In this document: positions 1-9,657 of the stretch, in pieces
Layout: each line of letters starts with the position of its first letter
Position numbering within the stretch: position 1 is the first letter of the stretch
Assembly (NCBI GenBank): GCA_943367755.1
Contig: CALRKB020000018.1
Span: 1 to 64,000, forward strand
Source of the DNA: PCC-6802 sp943367755
GTDB lineage: Bacteria > Cyanobacteriota > Cyanobacteriia > Pseudanabaenales > Pseudanabaenaceae
Direction: 5' to 3'
DNA length: 64,000 nucleotides
Translations under genes and position numbers: made by a program
The notes under the pieces: model-generated
The model's input: the letters and a program-made list of their open reading frames with translations, nothing else
Told to the model about the DNA's origin: nothing
Databases searched by the model: none

Positions 1-171
1 GCTTTTGCTTTAGTTTTGGTCAGGATTGGCTCTCCTGCTCCTGACCCTAAACCTCGCGGTAAGTCTCCTGGTTGGTCTCCTGGAAGAAAACGGACTCGTC
101 GCATTCGTTATCCCACTGTCAAAAAACGCTATTCCAAGCCTAGTAAAAAGGCCAAAACAGCAGCCTTGTAG
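1..171 (+). pseudogene. Transposase C-terminus (cut by window edge)
   Basis: An open frame runs from base 1 to a TAG at 169-171 and encodes 56 residues with no start inside the window. The peptide contains PAPDPKPRGKSPGW followed by a very basic tail (RKRTRRIRYPTVKKR). That composition is typical of the end of a cyanobacterial IS4-like DDE transposase. The left end is missing, so intactness cannot be judged. The IS end probably lies near 255, because the response regulator reading towards it loses homology there. The family call is from memory of such tails and is moderately sure. Confidence 0.55.
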
Positions 172-241
172 CTGCACTCCTTCTCTTCTATCTTCTATCT
201 CAATAGTTCCTATCTATTGGGATATTTCTTCCTGGGCTTTC

Positions 242-595
242 TTAATCTTTTAGTCTAAACTCCAGTAAATAATCCTGCGCCCCCTCCTGCATGGTGCTAA
301 TGGCGAGGGTCTCATCATCGAGCCCAGTCAACACAATAATTGGAATTGTAGGAGCCTGCGCTTTGACCCTGACAAGAGTTTCTATCCCCTGACTGTCTGG
401 TAGTGAGAGATCCAGGATAACAACATCACAGCTTTTCGTCTCCAGCCATAGCAGAGCCTTGTCTAGCAACTCCACCCACGCCAATTCGACTTGGATAGAG
501 GTGACTTCACTCAAAAGTTCCTGCAACAAACGGGCATCGCCGGGGTTATCTTCCACCAGCAAGACTTGAATGGGGCGATTTATCAGTGTCTTCAT
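242..595 (-). CDS. Response regulator receiver, C-terminally truncated beside an IS
   Basis: 117-residue CheY-like receiver. The acidic pair (E15, D16) sits in LLVEDNPGD, the expected phosphoacceptor is D62 in VVILDLSLPD, and the switch Thr lies in IIVLTG. Receivers of this subfamily normally continue after GAQDYL with a Lys-containing loop and a last helix. Here the frame goes GAQDYL then LEFRLKD and stops. The conserved Lys and final helix are therefore missing, and the last residues are probably read from the adjoining insertion sequence. It overlaps the upstream regulator by four bases (ATGA-type), so it is the last gene of a kinase-regulator-regulator operon. It may be non-functional. 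Confidence 0.85.
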   Translation of the reverse strand: MKTLINRPIQVLLVEDNPGDARLLQELLSEVTSIQVELAWVELLDKALLWLETKSCDVVILDLSLPDSQGIETLVRVKAQAPTIPIIVLTGLDDETLAISTMQEGAQDYLLEFRLKD

Positions 596-1038
596 TGGGA
601 AGGTAGTTGGACGATGGTGAACCAGAAATGTTCTATAGATTGTACGATCTTCACAAAGCGTTCGAAATCAACTGGTTTGGTGATATAGCAATTTGCATTG
701 AGATTGTAGACTTTAAGAATATCCTCTTCGGACTGAGAAGTCGTCAGAATGACCACAGGAATGCGCTTTAGGGCTTCGTCAGTTTTGATCTCTGTCAGCA
801 CCTCGCGTCCATCTTTCTTAGGTAGATTCAAATCAAGCAGGATCAGGTCTGGATGGGTCGCTGTAGAATAGTTCTCAATTTTGCGCAGGTATAGGAGAGC
901 TTCTACCCCATCCTCAACTACATTTAGGTTGATCCGCACTTTGCCTTCTTCTAGGGCAATTTTAGTGAGTTGAGCATCACCAGGATTATCTTCAACCAAC
1001 AATACTTCAAAAAATTTGCCGTTTACGCCAAAGCTCAT
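592..1038 (-). CDS. Rcp1-like response regulator
   Basis: 148-residue single-domain receiver. Acidic residues lie in LLVEDNPGDAQL, the phosphoacceptor is D69 in LILLDLNLPKKDG, the Thr lies in VVILTTS and the Lys in CYITKPVDFE. The DLNLPKKDGREVL pattern is typical of Rcp1-type partners of cyanobacterial phytochromes and PAS kinases. There is no output domain, so it probably relays phosphate or acts through protein contacts. It overlaps the kinase gene at 1035-1038 and the next regulator at 592-595, which indicates translational coupling within one operon. The cognate kinase is inferred to be the upstream neighbour. Confidence 0.9.
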   Translation of the reverse strand: MSFGVNGKFFEVLLVEDNPGDAQLTKIALEEGKVRINLNVVEDGVEALLYLRKIENYSTATHPDLILLDLNLPKKDGREVLTEIKTDEALKRIPVVILTTSQSEEDILKVYNLNANCYITKPVDFERFVKIVQSIEHFWFTIVQLPSQ

Positions 1039-2729
1039 AAGCGATTTTCTCCATTATTTGGAATTCTGTCATTGGGAATAGTGAAGTAAAAAGTTGAACC
1101 TTTACCTAGTTCCGACTCAACCCAAAGTTCTCCACCGTGACGTTCGACAATCTTCTTGCAGACAGCCAATCCGATCCCTGTACCTGGATACTTTGTCCGG
1201 CTGTGTAAGCGCTGAAAAATAAGGAAAATGCGATTGATATATTGCGATTCTATGCCAATTCCATTGTCCTGCACTGAGAATAACCATTTGACCCCATGAT
1301 GCTCTGCTGTTATGTGAATTTGTAGTGGTATTTCCCTGCGAAACTTGATGGCATTGCCGATCAGGTTTTGGAATAACTGACTGAGTTGGGTTGGAGCCGC
1401 GATAATTTTGGGCAGAGTATCGTGGGTCACCACAACTTTATTATCCTTGATCGCAATCTGTAGGTTGGCTAAGATATCATTTAAAATCAGATTGCAATCA
1501 ACGAGCTTAAAGGGTTGACTGGGCCGACTCAAACGCGAGTATGTTAACAGATCGTTAATCAACACCTGCATCCGACTCGCTCCATCCACAGCATAGGTAA
1601 TGAACTCATCGGCATTAGCATCAAGCTTGTGTTTGTATCGCCGCTCTAGAAGCTGTAGATAACTCGTGACCATGCGCAATGGCTCTTGCAAATCGTGGGA
1701 AGCTACATAGGCGAACTGCTCTAGCTCGGCATTGGAGCGCATGAGTTCTTGTCTTTGATTCTTTAGTTCTTCTTCTGCTTGTTTGCGATCGCTGATGTCC
1801 TTCATAAAGCAGTGATGTCCAGTCAATTGCTTTTGCTCATCGTAAGCAGAGATCATCACCAGTTGTTTGTAGAAAATAGAGCCATCTTTTCGCACGCCCC
1901 TAGCTTCAGTTTTTACCTTGCCATCCGCTAGCATTTGCTGGTAAGCCACAAGCAACTTGTCCAAATCTTCAGGATAGACTGTTTCTTTCCAGTCTTTCCC
2001 AATCATTTCAAACGGTTGGTAGCCAACCATTTGGGCATAGGCTTTATTAACGTTGATATAGCGACCTTGTTGGTCTAGGCGCGAGATTCCTTCCACAGCA
2101 TTTGCTAGCGCAGCATTCAATTCGCGTATTTCTACTTCAGCTTGCTTGCGATCGCTGATGTCGGTATGAGAGCCTGCCATCCGCACAACATTGCCTGTTT
2201 CATCCCATAGAGCCTGACCCCGATCCAGAATCCATTTGTAGGTGCCATCTTTGCACAACACCCGATGCTCGGTACTGTAATATGGCGTTTTCTTAGCAAA
2301 GTGCTCCTGTACAGCTTGCGTAACCCAGCCCAGATCGTCTGGATGGACGCGTTTTGCCCATTCATCCAGGTGATTGGCAATTTCACTATCTTTGTAACCC
2401 AGCATTTCCTTCCAGCGAACTGAGAAAAAGACTTCATTAGTCTTCACGTTCCAGTCCCAAATCCCGTCATTATTGCCCTGCACCGCCAGGTGCCAGCGTT
2501 CATTACTTTCTCGTAATGACTCCTCTATCTGTTTGCGATCGCTTTGTTCTGCATCTTTGCGATCGCTGATTTCCTGTTGTAAAAGTGCGTTAACGCGCAA
2601 AAGCTCGGCGGTGCGCTCCTCCACTCGTCTTTCTAACTCATCTTCAGACTGCCGCAATGCCTCTTCTGCCTGCGGGTGTGCGATCATTTCCTGTTGCAAT
2701 TGCTGCTCGAATTGCTCTAGTTCACCCAT
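1035..2729 (-). CDS. PAS-PAS hybrid-free sensor histidine kinase
   Basis: About 564 residues. A charged coiled-coil N-terminus is followed by two PAS/PAC modules (roughly residues 75-195 and 200-320, each ending in DISDRKQAE). Next comes a HisKA domain with phospho-acceptor H345 in SHDLQEP, then an HATPase with N box (NLIGNAIKF), G1 (VQDNGIGI) and G2 (GTGIGLAV). No transmembrane helix or receiver is visible, so it is probably a cytoplasmic sensor. A start at 2729 is preferred because GGAGG lies ten bases upstream; the frame is open to an ATG at 2810 with no clear ribosome site. It heads an operon with the two regulators that overlap it. The ligand or light input is unknown; no GAF bilin-binding domain is present. 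Confidence 0.88.
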   Translation of the reverse strand: MGELEQFEQQLQQEMIAHPQAEEALRQSEDELERRVEERTAELLRVNALLQQEISDRKDAEQSDRKQIEESLRESNERWHLAVQGNNDGIWDWNVKTNEVFFSVRWKEMLGYKDSEIANHLDEWAKRVHPDDLGWVTQAVQEHFAKKTPYYSTEHRVLCKDGTYKWILDRGQALWDETGNVVRMAGSHTDISDRKQAEVEIRELNAALANAVEGISRLDQQGRYINVNKAYAQMVGYQPFEMIGKDWKETVYPEDLDKLLVAYQQMLADGKVKTEARGVRKDGSIFYKQLVMISAYDEQKQLTGHHCFMKDISDRKQAEEELKNQRQELMRSNAELEQFAYVASHDLQEPLRMVTSYLQLLERRYKHKLDANADEFITYAVDGASRMQVLINDLLTYSRLSRPSQPFKLVDCNLILNDILANLQIAIKDNKVVVTHDTLPKIIAAPTQLSQLFQNLIGNAIKFRREIPLQIHITAEHHGVKWLFSVQDNGIGIESQYINRIFLIFQRLHSRTKYPGTGIGLAVCKKIVERHGGELWVESELGKGSTFYFTIPNDRIPNNGENRL

Positions 2730-2840
2730 GTGTTTACGACCTCCATGGTATTGATTACCCCTCACATCTATATTATGAAAATTCTTGAAGAATTGTGAGG
2801 GGCGAATCATACGTAATTGAATATTGTGAACTCTAACTGC

Positions 2841-3122
2841 CTAAGATTGATCGCCTAGAGAAGCCCCAAATCCGCTGCTAATATCACCAAAAGCGCTTGT
2901 AGTAGCAGGTGCAGAGGCTTTTTTAGCCCCAGCAGCTTCTAAAGCAGCCCATGTTTGGGCTCCAACAATACCATCAGCATCGAGACCATGCTCGGTTTGA
3001 AATTTGATAACAGCGGCCTCGGTTTGGTCGCCAAACATACCATCGGCATTAATTCCTAGCAATTTTTGTAATTGGGTTACATCTTCATTAGAATCGCCTT
3101 TGTACAATTCTGAATGTGCCAT
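2841..3122 (-). CDS. Small peptidoglycan-binding-domain protein
   Basis: 93 residues. Residues 1-65 match a PG_binding_1 fold: GDSNEDVTQLQKLLGI, then DGMFGDQTEAAVIKFQ and DGIVGAQTWAAL, the usual two-part helix repeat. The tail is Ala/Ser/Gly-rich and looks disordered. A start at 3122 is chosen because AAAGGAGG lies just upstream; the frame is open a further nine codons to 3149. There is no signal peptide, which is odd for a wall-binding domain, so it may be exported by another route or act inside the cell. It lies downstream of nothing obvious and is transcribed in the same direction as the kinase operon. Confidence 0.82.
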   Translation of the reverse strand: MAHSELYKGDSNEDVTQLQKLLGINADGMFGDQTEAAVIKFQTEHGLDADGIVGAQTWAALEAAGAKKASAPATTSAFGDISSGFGASLGDQS

Positions 3123-3320
3123 AGTTAAATCCTCCTTTGAAATAGGCAAAAATGTCGAGCTTTGTCAAAAAAATGAATGAACTACTTTTTATTATGCTGC
3201 ATTCGCGATCCGATAAATTAATCTCTAGAATTAGTAAAGATTTCTACAGCCGTTTCCTTTCAGTGAATATATCTATCATCAAGCTTTGGAAGTTTTGAGG
3301 TCAATCAATTTTACTGGTAT

Positions 3321-3977
3321 CTAGGGAATAAACTTGTTTAGCTCTTCAACCAATAGATGTACTGTAGTCGAAGGGTTATGAGTCCCTGTCATTTTCGGAT
3401 CGTGCTTGTCTAAAATCCTTTTCGCATATTTAATTGCTGTGGACTGCTTATCTTTTAGTTCATCGTACATAGTCTCACTATTCTTTTCATATCTATGACC
3501 TAGTCTGGCTTCAAGTATTCTTTTGTATCCTTGCCGATGTGTCTCAGATTCATAATATTCAAAGTGAAGTATATACCATAATTCAAACGCATCATTAGAA
3601 TAGGCAACACCGAGTTTTTGGCTTCTTGCTAAGGTTATAGCTTCGTTATAATTTTGGGCGTTGAAATTTTCCTGTTTGAAATCTCGGTCAAACACGCACC
3701 ATACTTGGTCTTTATATCCATCTCTATCAATTTTTAGCCCTAATTCCTCTTTTAGCCTCAATGCTTCTTTAACTAAGCTTAGGGTAGTACGCCCCACCCC
3801 TCGAATATCGACATCAATCACCTTCGGTCTTGTCGGCACTGGAAACTTCCTAAAATAGTTTGGCTCAGTTTTTCCCCCTTCGCAAACAATCAGAAATTTT
3901 GGAATAGTTTCTCGTGTATTAATTTTTCTGTCAGAATAACCCCGAGATGACTGCCCATAATTCTTTCTCTTAACCAT
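3321..3977 (-). CDS. rloB: RloB-family (AbiL second component) protein
   Basis: 218 residues. The N-terminal segment FLIVCEGGKTEPNYF followed by an Asp-rich VWCVFDRDF matches the RloB family, a TOPRIM-like fold in which acidic residues are thought to bind metal. RloB proteins occur beside RloA ATPases in defence islands and correspond to the second AbiL protein. The start lies four bases after the stop of the ATPase gene, so the two are very probably co-transcribed and act together. Length is normal for the family and the frame is intact. The nucleic-acid target is not known. Confidence 0.8.
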   Translation of the reverse strand: MVKRKNYGQSSRGYSDRKINTRETIPKFLIVCEGGKTEPNYFRKFPVPTRPKVIDVDIRGVGRTTLSLVKEALRLKEELGLKIDRDGYKDQVWCVFDRDFKQENFNAQNYNEAITLARSQKLGVAYSNDAFELWYILHFEYYESETHRQGYKRILEARLGHRYEKNSETMYDELKDKQSTAIKYAKRILDKHDPKMTGTHNPSTTVHLLVEELNKFIP

Positions 3978-3981
3978 TCGC

Positions 3982-5250
3982 TTAACCCACTAAATGGTTC
4001 AGACTACCTATAAAAGGAACAGCCCCATACCTACCTTCAATATAATCACTCTCAAATGAAGCATCATTCCTTACTTTATATTCAGCTAAAGAATAAAGGT
4101 GGGTTGCTCCATATCTATCTTTTTCAGTAAACCAGATCTGATCTCTACGGAAAATTTTGTGACTCAGTAAATTAGTGTCATGAGTCATAAATATTAGTTG
4201 TGCATTATTTGGGTTTGTCACATTAGAATTAAACAAATCAATAATCGTAGAAGTGATCAGTGGGTGTAGCCTTGCATCTAATTCATCAATTAGTAAAACC
4301 TTCCTATTCTCCAAAGCATTAATAAGATGACCTGCTATAGTAAATAGTTTCTGAGTTCCTTCTGACTCATTCCTCTTCATGTCAAGTAATGCATTTGAGG
4401 AATGATGATTATCATAATCATATATCTTATGTGCAGTCATGATTGTCGCCATTATAGGTCTTTCAGAACCAGAATGATCTGTTATCCCATCTTCTGGCAA
4501 CCATTCATTGGGTATATATGCAGTAAGTTTTTGGATGTCATCAATACCCAGATCTAGTTCTTTAATTAGATGGATAATCTTGTCCCTATATTTTATATTT
4601 TCTAGACATTGGATCGTAAACATACGATAATCAATACTTTCTATCCCTACGCTTATATTCAAGTTATTAGAAAACCAACTTAAAATATTCTCGGCTGTTT
4701 CAACATTAAACTGGGCAGCAACTGAAAGGAAGAGAGCATTACTTCTGGTGATTCCTCTAATACCTTTTCCACCTTTGAAAGCAGTTGATACAGATATTTG
4801 ATCTCCATTTCTTTCAAATAGTCTTGCTTCTCTACTAGTTCGCACATAAAACAACCATTCGGAAATGATTTTCTGATAATCGGCTTCAAAACCGTATCTA
4901 AATCTTGTTCCATTCAGTATAAAAATGATTTCAAAAAAAGATGGTTCATGTTCAGTTACTTCACTCAGTAAAAATCTCTCAACACTGATTGCCTCATTGG
5001 TTTGAGTTTCTTTTGAGGAATTAAGAACAAACCACCGCATAAAGTCAACTGCCTTAGCTAGATTGCTCTTCCCACTAGCGTTAGCCCCATAGATTGCCGC
5101 GCTTTTTAGCAAGCTTAACTGTTTGTCAACTATAAAGACATTATTCTCATCAAGCTTCTTATCTTTAGCAGAGATCTTGGCCGCTACCATACTGAAGGTA
5201 ACAGTCTCTTTAAACGATCTGTAGTTCCCTACACTAAACTCAATAAGCAT
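3982..5250 (-). CDS. rloA: RloA-type AAA15-family ATPase (AbiL first component)
   Basis: About 422 residues. The start MLIEFSVGNYRSFKE is typical of AAA15/OLD-like ATPases, with Walker A in YGANASGKSNL near residue 50, Walker B in KVLLIDELDARLHPL and a distal MTHDTNLLS. ATPases of this kind are SMC/ABC-like sensors paired with a nuclease-like partner. The partner is the rloB gene that follows after a few bases. A start at 5250 is preferred because family members begin this way; the frame is open to 5268. No restriction-modification genes lie nearby, so the pair stands alone. A role in phage defence is inferred from the family. Confidence 0.82.
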   Translation of the reverse strand: MLIEFSVGNYRSFKETVTFSMVAAKISAKDKKLDENNVFIVDKQLSLLKSAAIYGANASGKSNLAKAVDFMRWFVLNSSKETQTNEAISVERFLLSEVTEHEPSFFEIIFILNGTRFRYGFEADYQKIISEWLFYVRTSREARLFERNGDQISVSTAFKGGKGIRGITRSNALFLSVAAQFNVETAENILSWFSNNLNISVGIESIDYRMFTIQCLENIKYRDKIIHLIKELDLGIDDIQKLTAYIPNEWLPEDGITDHSGSERPIMATIMTAHKIYDYDNHHSSNALLDMKRNESEGTQKLFTIAGHLINALENRKVLLIDELDARLHPLITSTIIDLFNSNVTNPNNAQLIFMTHDTNLLSHKIFRRDQIWFTEKDRYGATHLYSLAEYKVRNDASFESDYIEGRYGAVPFIGSLNHLVG

Positions 5251-5339
5251 AAATAGGTTTCGCGACACTCAAATGCCACTTTTTGTGAAATTTTCACAAT
5301 ATTATCTAATTCTAAACCAAATTACTCCATGCTATCGAT

Positions 5340-8300
5340 CTAAGCGCTGAAATAGCGGGCTTCGGGGTGATAGGCGATTAAGGCTGTCGTAGACTGTTCG
5401 GGATAGAGTTGCTCGCTTTCATCCATGATCAGGTCAATGCGCTTCGCGTCTAGTAAGTCCAGCAACTTATACTGATCCTGCATGTTTGGGCAAGCGGGAT
5501 AGCCAAAGCTATAGCGAGAGCCGCGATAGCGCTGTGCCAGCACATCGCGAATGTTATCGGGATCTTCTGCTCCAAAACCTAACTCGCGACGGATGCGGGC
5601 ATGTACCCATTCCGCTAGGGCTTCCGCCATTTGTACTGCTAAGCCGTGGAAGTAGAGATAGTCGGTGTATTGGTTGGATTTGAATAGTTCCTGAGCGAAT
5701 TCGGTGGCGATATGTCCTACTGTTACCGCTTGTAATGGCATCACATCGATAGTGCCCATTTCTTTTGGTGCGTAAAAATCTGCAATGCAGAGACGGCGCA
5801 TCGATCGCTGGCGGGGGAATTTAAAGCTCTGGATGGGTTGTAGTTCAGCCAGCGATCGCACTCCAATTTGAGCAGAATCATAAATATAAACATCATTTCC
5901 TTCAGCTTGAGCGGGGAAGTAACCGTAAGCCACGCTTGGCTCTAGCAATTTCTCCGTGATAATGCGCTGTTTCCACTCTTCCAGAACGGGATAGACTTTT
6001 TCAGCGAGGAAGGCATCGTATTCTTCTCGCGATTGCTCCTTGGGTTTGCGGAATTGCCATTGTCCAGCGATCAAGGCTTGGAGATCTAGATACCAGAATA
6101 ACTCTTCTAAGGGAATCTCTGCCGCAGTGATAATCTTGGCACCCCAGAAAGGTGGGGTGGGACGCGGAATGTCAGCCGCAACTACCTCAGAGCGACGTGG
6201 ATCTTCAGGTAAGTCTTCCTTAACTTTAGGTTCTTGGTCTTGAGCGAGTTTCTCAGATTTTACTATATCAGATGAGTTCGCAACCGCAAATGATGCACCA
6301 TGACCATTCAGAAAGCCCTTAGTATTATCCCATTGACCTTCCGCTTTGGCTGGCATATAGGCATCCATAAAGTTGAGATCGGAGAAAGCATCTTTCCCAT
6401 ATACCACTTGACCGTTATAGGTATTCTGGCAGTCTTCATGCACAAATTTCGGTGTTAGCGCCGCACCACCAAGAATTACGGGTACTTCAATACCGCGATT
6501 GTTAAATTCTGCTAAATTCTCTTTCATGAATGCTGTGGATTTAACCAGTAATCCACTCATGGCAATACAGTCAGCCTTGTGCTCTTCATAGGCATTGATA
6601 ATAGTATCTACGGGCTGTTTGATGCCGAGATTGACTACCTTGTAGCCATTATTAGAGAGAATAATATCAACGAGGTTCTTGCCGATATCGTGGACATCAC
6701 CCTTTACAGTAGCGATCACTACCACTCCCTTATTCGAGCCTTCTGCCTTCTCCATGAATTGCTCCAGGTAGGCTACAGCAGACTTCATGGTTTCGGCGGA
6801 CTGCAACACAAATGGCAATTGCATTTGTCCCGATCCAAACAGTTCGCCCACAACTTTCATGCCATCCAACAGGAAATTATTAATGATATCTAGTGGCGCG
6901 TATTGTTTTAGAGCTTCCGCCAGGCGATCATCTAATCCCATGCGATCGCCATCGATAATATGATTTTTTAGGCGTTCTTCGATTGGTAGATTGGCATCTT
7001 CCGATTTCTCGCGTTTAGTACTAACTCCTTCAAATAGAGTAGTGAATTCGCCTAAGGGATCGTAGGTACAGATATCACCATCGAATTGACGTTCATCGTA
7101 AACAAGTTGCCTAGCGACTTCCAATTCCTTAGCATCGATGCGATTAAGCGGTAAAATCTTACTAGGATTGACGATCGCCGCATCCATACCTGCCTTTTGA
7201 GCTTCGTGCAGAAATACGGAATTCAGCACTACTCTTGATGCTGGATTCAAACCAAAGGAGATATTAGAAACGCCCAGAATAATATGACAACCAGGCATTG
7301 CGGCTTTGATGCGGCGATTTGCCTCAATAGTTTCCGCTGCATTACGTCTATCTTCGGCAATCCCAGTAGAAATTGGTAATGCTAGAGTATCGAAGAAAAT
7401 CTCGTAGGGTGGAATACTAAATTGTTGCGTGGCTTGATCGTAGGCACGTTTGGCGATCGCAAACTTTTTGTCAGCAGTCCGCGCCATACCATCTTCATCA
7501 ATCGTACCGACTACGATACCCGCTCCATAGGTTTTCGCCAGTTCCAGGACTTTACAGAAGCGTGGCTCACCATCTTCATAGTTGGTGGAATTTAGCAAGC
7601 ACTTGCCACCCGATAGCTTTAACCCCGCCTCCATCTTTTCCCATTCTGTCGAATCGAGCATCAAGGGAATCGTGACGTTGGTCACCAAACGCGATACCAG
7701 CTCGTGCATATCTCGCACACCATCACGCCCGACATAATCAACGTTGACATCGAGTATGTGAGCGCCTTCTTTAACTTGCGATCGCGCCAGAGCAACTAAG
7801 CCATCCCAATCTTCGGCATTGAGCATATCGCGGCACTTCTTGGAGCCACTGGCATTTAACCGTTCGCCCACAATCAGGAATGAATTATCTTGTTCGTAGG
7901 GTTGAGAACTGTAGATTGATGCGGCTGAAGGCTCGTAGACATAGTCGCGCTGTTTGGGCTTGAGCGTTTTGGCGATCTCTGCTAGCTCCTTGATGTGGGC
8001 GGGTGTAGTACCGCAGCAACCGCCAATTACCTGCACGCCTAAATCTTCGACAAAGTGGGAGAGATGTCCGCGCAGATCGCTGGGTGTAAGTCGATAGTGA
8101 GCTTTGCCACCTACGTTCTCAGGCAATCCGGCATTGGGAATACAGGAGACGGCAAATTTAGAATGCTCAGCGAGGTATTTAATATGGTCTGTCATGCGAT
8201 CGGGGCCAGTGGCACAGTTCAGCCCTAGTACGTCGATCTGATATGGTTCTAAGATTGTCAATGCTGCGCTGATATCCGTACCGACAAGCATCGTGCCTTG

Positions 8301-8912
8301 CTGTTCCATAGTCAGCGATACCACAACAGGCAACCTCGCTCCCTTACGCTTGAATACTTCTTCTACAGCATTCATCGCCACTTTGATTTGCAGGACATCC
8401 TGACAGGTTTCGATAATCAGCAGGTCTACACCACCGTCATACAGTCCTTCGATCTGCTCGATAAACGACTGCTTCATATTGTCAAAGTCGATGTGCAGCA
8501 GTGTTGGCAGTTTGGTAGTAGGGCCGACTGAACCTGCCACAAAGCGCGGCTTTTCTGGAGTGGAAAACTCTGCTGCAACAGATTTCGCTAATTCTGCGGC
8601 TTTCTTGCTCAATTCATAGGCTCGATCCGCAAGGTCGTACTCAGCCAGCACAATCGACGTTCCACCAAAGGTATCGGTTTCGATTACATCCGCCCCTGCC
8701 TCTAAAAAGTCGCGATGCACTTTGGCGATCGCCTCAGGCTTAGTAACGATTAAATACTCGTTGCAACCCTCATACTCAGGCCCACCAAAATCCTCAGCCG
8801 TCAGGTTTTGCATTTGCAAAGACGTACCCATTGCCCCATCAAATACAATTACGGGGCGATCGCTGCTGTGAAGGCGTTCGAGGAAAAGGTTAGTCATGGC
8901 AGGATAATGCAA
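5340..8912 (-). CDS. metH: Cobalamin-dependent methionine synthase
   Basis: 1190 residues, full MetH length. An N-terminal homocysteine-binding barrel (about 1-310) has zinc ligands in GLNCATGPDRM and GGCCGTTPAHI. Next comes a pterin-binding barrel (about 345-620; FLIVGERLNASGSKK), then a cap and B12 domain (about 660-880) with DVHDIGKNLV, whose His is the cobalt ligand. The C-terminal AdoMet activation domain contains RYSFGYPACP. The enzyme moves a methyl group from methyl-tetrahydrofolate to homocysteine via cobalamin. A second Met eight residues... in frame at about 8897 (MTNLFLERL) is an alternative start. No B12 riboswitch is obvious in the short upstream gap. Confidence 0.97.
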   Translation of the reverse strand: MHYPAMTNLFLERLHSSDRPVIVFDGAMGTSLQMQNLTAEDFGGPEYEGCNEYLIVTKPEAIAKVHRDFLEAGADVIETDTFGGTSIVLAEYDLADRAYELSKKAAELAKSVAAEFSTPEKPRFVAGSVGPTTKLPTLLHIDFDNMKQSFIEQIEGLYDGGVDLLIIETCQDVLQIKVAMNAVEEVFKRKGARLPVVVSLTMEQQGTMLVGTDISAALTILEPYQIDVLGLNCATGPDRMTDHIKYLAEHSKFAVSCIPNAGLPENVGGKAHYRLTPSDLRGHLSHFVEDLGVQVIGGCCGTTPAHIKELAEIAKTLKPKQRDYVYEPSAASIYSSQPYEQDNSFLIVGERLNASGSKKCRDMLNAEDWDGLVALARSQVKEGAHILDVNVDYVGRDGVRDMHELVSRLVTNVTIPLMLDSTEWEKMEAGLKLSGGKCLLNSTNYEDGEPRFCKVLELAKTYGAGIVVGTIDEDGMARTADKKFAIAKRAYDQATQQFSIPPYEIFFDTLALPISTGIAEDRRNAAETIEANRRIKAAMPGCHIILGVSNISFGLNPASRVVLNSVFLHEAQKAGMDAAIVNPSKILPLNRIDAKELEVARQLVYDERQFDGDICTYDPLGEFTTLFEGVSTKREKSEDANLPIEERLKNHIIDGDRMGLDDRLAEALKQYAPLDIINNFLLDGMKVVGELFGSGQMQLPFVLQSAETMKSAVAYLEQFMEKAEGSNKGVVVIATVKGDVHDIGKNLVDIILSNNGYKVVNLGIKQPVDTIINAYEEHKADCIAMSGLLVKSTAFMKENLAEFNNRGIEVPVILGGAALTPKFVHEDCQNTYNGQVVYGKDAFSDLNFMDAYMPAKAEGQWDNTKGFLNGHGASFAVANSSDIVKSEKLAQDQEPKVKEDLPEDPRRSEVVAADIPRPTPPFWGAKIITAAEIPLEELFWYLDLQALIAGQWQFRKPKEQSREEYDAFLAEKVYPVLEEWKQRIITEKLLEPSVAYGYFPAQAEGNDVYIYDSAQIGVRSLAELQPIQSFKFPRQRSMRRLCIADFYAPKEMGTIDVMPLQAVTVGHIATEFAQELFKSNQYTDYLYFHGLAVQMAEALAEWVHARIRRELGFGAEDPDNIRDVLAQRYRGSRYSFGYPACPNMQDQYKLLDLLDAKRIDLIMDESEQLYPEQSTTALIAYHPEARYFSA

Positions 8913-9065
8913 CTTAAGTTACTAGTTCTTAATTTTAGCTATTTTTCAGTTTTAGTCGAGATAAAAGTCGTTGGCTAAGGAAAAGAGTAGGAAAGGAGGT
9001 CGCCCCAAGAAGAAAGCTGATGCTGTATCCTAGGTATGCGCCAACATCATTAATAGGAGGTAGTT

Positions 9066-9509
9066 ATGCCACTACCAAAAGCAACTGCAATGGGTAAGGT
9101 TCTAGTTACGCTAACTGTTACCAACCGCGCCGATCAAATTCGCTTTGAAGATGGCGCGATCGCTGCCGATCGCGTGCGATCCGTAGAGCTAAAGAATGTG
9201 TTGGTAGATACAGGCGCTACGACCCTTTGTTTACCTTCTAAGGCGATCGCCAATTTAGGACTGAAATTACTCAAAGAAGTTGATGTGACTACCGCTACAG
9301 GCATTAGCAAGGCCAGAGTTTTTCAAGATGCCAAAATATCTTTAGAAGGGCGAGAAGGGACGTTTGAATGTCTGGAATTACCTGGTGGAGATCATGCATT
9401 ACTAGGCGTAATTCCGCTAGAGGCTCTAGGCTTAGAGATTGACCTCAAAAATCAAATCCTGAAGGTCTTACCAATTAGCCCCACTGATACCTATTTGACT
9501 ATCCTCTAA
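9066..9509 (+). CDS. Retropepsin-like aspartyl protease family protein
   Basis: 147 residues with one clear aspartyl-protease active-site motif, VLVDTGATTLCLP, near residues 50-62, and a second hydrophobic segment HALLGVIPLEALGL typical of single-lobe clan AA proteases. Such proteins would act as dimers like retropepsins. There is no signal peptide. AGGAGG lies six bases before the ATG, giving a strong ribosome site. Small proteins of this type are frequent in cyanobacteria and usually have no known substrate. It stands about 150 bases before a toxin-antitoxin-like pair but has its own ribosome site, so shared function is not implied. Confidence 0.78.
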   Translation: MPLPKATAMGKVLVTLTVTNRADQIRFEDGAIAADRVRSVELKNVLVDTGATTLCLPSKAIANLGLKLLKEVDVTTATGISKARVFQDAKISLEGREGTFECLELPGGDHALLGVIPLEALGLEIDLKNQILKVLPISPTDTYLTIL

Positions 9510-9657
9510 TTCTCAGCTTCTTGACATCCTGGAATTATTCTTGATCGCATCCAAAGATAAACTAAAGACTATACAAAATTGAGATCGCTGCTTGTCAAAG
9601 GCCGCCACTAATAAATGACTGGATTGATATCTAACTGAAAATTAAGAGAACTGAAAT

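Noticed and set aside
8971..9033. TTG-start mini-frame LAKEKSRKGGRPKKKADAVS
   Set aside because: Looks like the conserved start of a mobilisation or RHH protein, but it is only 20 codons with no ribosome site; probably a fragment and too short to call.
8913..9065. Cobalamin riboswitch before metH
   Set aside because: The gap upstream of metH is short and shows no B12-box-like sequence or large structure.
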